A stretch of DNA of 64,000 nucleotides from assembly GCF_963678635.1 (NCBI RefSeq), contig NC_087065.1, positions 28,973,254-29,037,253 on the forward strand, written 5' to 3'. Positions 63,401 through 64,000 of the stretch are shown here, one piece after another (within the stretch, counting starts at the first letter, position 1; the number at the start of each line of letters is the position of its first letter). The DNA comes from Symsagittifera roscoffensis. Taxonomy: Eukaryota; Xenacoelomorpha; Acoela; Convolutidae. Below the pieces are notes generated by a model that saw only the letters and a program-made list of their open reading frames with translations, did no database searches and was not told where the DNA came from. The position numbers were made by a program, and so were the translations under genes.

Positions 63401-63937
63401 TCGGTTGCATTCCACTGGGTCAGCTGCCCTATGACACTTCCCTTTCCGTGATTCATACATGAGGGTCTAAAATGCCGAAGGGTTCTTTCATCACATTGGC
63501 TGAGATTTTCCATTTCTAAGGTAACCCCAGTCAGAGTGAGGTCACTCCTCTTGTTCTTATAAATGAATGATCTTAATCCTGCCATGAGTATGGGTGGCAA
63601 CATCCTTACGTCGGTCATCGTTCTGGACCTGCCAGGCAATCTGTCATCGCCCTGCCCCATATCCATGACATCTTCGACACGCTTTCGTTTGGCTGAGCAG
63701 ACAGCCTTTGCTGAAATTTCAGAGACAAATCGTCTTCCCAGTTTTTCTTAACGTCACTTTTCTGCTCAATTTTATCTTCATATCGTTGATCTTACCAATC
63801 ACCACTTTCAATCGCATCGTTCCCTTTCGAGTTCTGGACAGGTACACGACTTCTTCGCTGCTTTTCTGTTGCGTCGCCTTGATTGGAGAGTTAACTAACT
63901 TTTCGTCAGTGACCGAATCAATCGACAATTCGCTCAT
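60428..63937 (-). pseudogene. ORF4 of element 2, full length but broken
   Basis: ATG at 63937 begins MSELSIDSVTDEK. Open segments run 63937-63719, 63666-63397, 63342-63136, 62940-62410, 62327-61953, 61715-61176, 61032-60706 and 60724-60428, in shifting frames. The last four match the element 1 ORF4 closely (LPGWGPEDWVEPGSYLA; LTHDDFPCHCLLQSW; DPLPCCKQR). The first four are the N-terminal region absent from element 1; 62940-62410 has a compact, Cys-containing part (YEQPVLLRFWSSRTPTIQS). A 27-nt in-frame duplication gives RGHLIGLGARGHLIGVE near 63300. No known domain was recognised in any part. The intact ancestor would have been about 1,100 residues. Confidence 0.75.
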
Positions 63938-64000
63938 TCACCCTTCACATTCGTCAAATTTATCAAGGATCTCGAGCAATCTTCGAACAGTCTCCTCCAC

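Larger units (their letters stand above)
59812..64000 (-). mobile_element. Element 2: diverged relative of element 1, tail-to-tail, continues past the window
   Basis: Minus orientation: the end of the SGNH ORF at the window edge, ORF4 remains, then the 3' LTR. The last 60 bases of the window read VEETVRRLLEILDKFDECEG then TGAATG, so a preceding ORF stops directly before the ORF4 ATG. The copy is riddled with frameshifts and stops, hence older than element 1, but it retains the ORF4 N-terminal part that element 1 lacks. Confidence 0.8.

Overview
This is an animal (metazoan) nuclear genome window: AT-rich, with canonical GT-AG introns, SINE-like tRNA-derived repeats, non-LTR and LTR retrotransposons, and one 200-N scaffold gap (24991-25190). 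I cannot place it more narrowly than an invertebrate. The only host gene I recognise is a Dok-7-like PH/PTB adaptor on the minus strand. I assembled at least eight exons of it by matching splice phases: 33308-33235, then 17045-16935, 14855-14727, 12316-11990, 11826-11302, 11104-10562, 10364-9899 and 7645-6810. The N-terminal PH and IRS-type PTB domains lie in the upstream exons. A long Asn/Ser/Gln/Pro-rich tail with SH3- and SH2-ligand-like motifs follows. One short PH exon is missing between 33235 and 17045, either in the gap or unrecognised.

The introns and flanks (1-39800) are filled with repeats. They include a LINE 3' end (1625-2190), short TIR elements (2996-3491, 3926-5823), foldbacks, ~190-bp direct repeats around the 6810-7645 exon, tRNA-derived SINE heads, and degenerate ~170-nt tandem arrays (13.0-14.1 kb, 30.1-30.7 kb). 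A nearly complete LINE (about 24.6 to 19.6 kb, minus) carries three ORFs: an SGNH-like ORF0, a PHD-finger ORF1, and an endonuclease/RT ORF2. An in-frame TGA separates ORF1 from ORF2. A hAT-like element (34481-38991) has a 2 x 308-bp palindrome and three tandem 280-bp units.

From 39834 to 58419 there is an 18.6-kb Ty3/gypsy-type LTR retrotransposon with two 914-bp LTRs that are almost identical. It has a 3-kb untranslated leader packed with a CCGGAGGGGTC-type repeat that can fold into hairpins. Gag-Pol follows, and then three extra 3' ORFs: a macro-domain-like protein, an SGNH hydrolase with an intact catalytic set, and a large Cys/His-containing protein of unknown function (ORF4). A TTGTCCGGGGAG motif recurs five times in different reading frames and also sits next to the 3' LTR. 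The copy is defective: RNase H, the integrase core and the start of ORF4 are deleted, and there are in-frame stops. A diverged second member lies tail-to-tail on the minus strand (about 59.8 kb to beyond the window end). It still holds the N-terminal part of ORF4, so the two copies complement each other for describing the family. Between them lie a fragment of an unclassified non-LTR RT and a piece of another LTR.

The candidate unusual system is the accessory module of this gypsy lineage: macro domain + SGNH hydrolase + ORF4, a structured leader and repeated purine-tract-like motifs. Assignments rest on motifs read by eye; no database search or folding was run.
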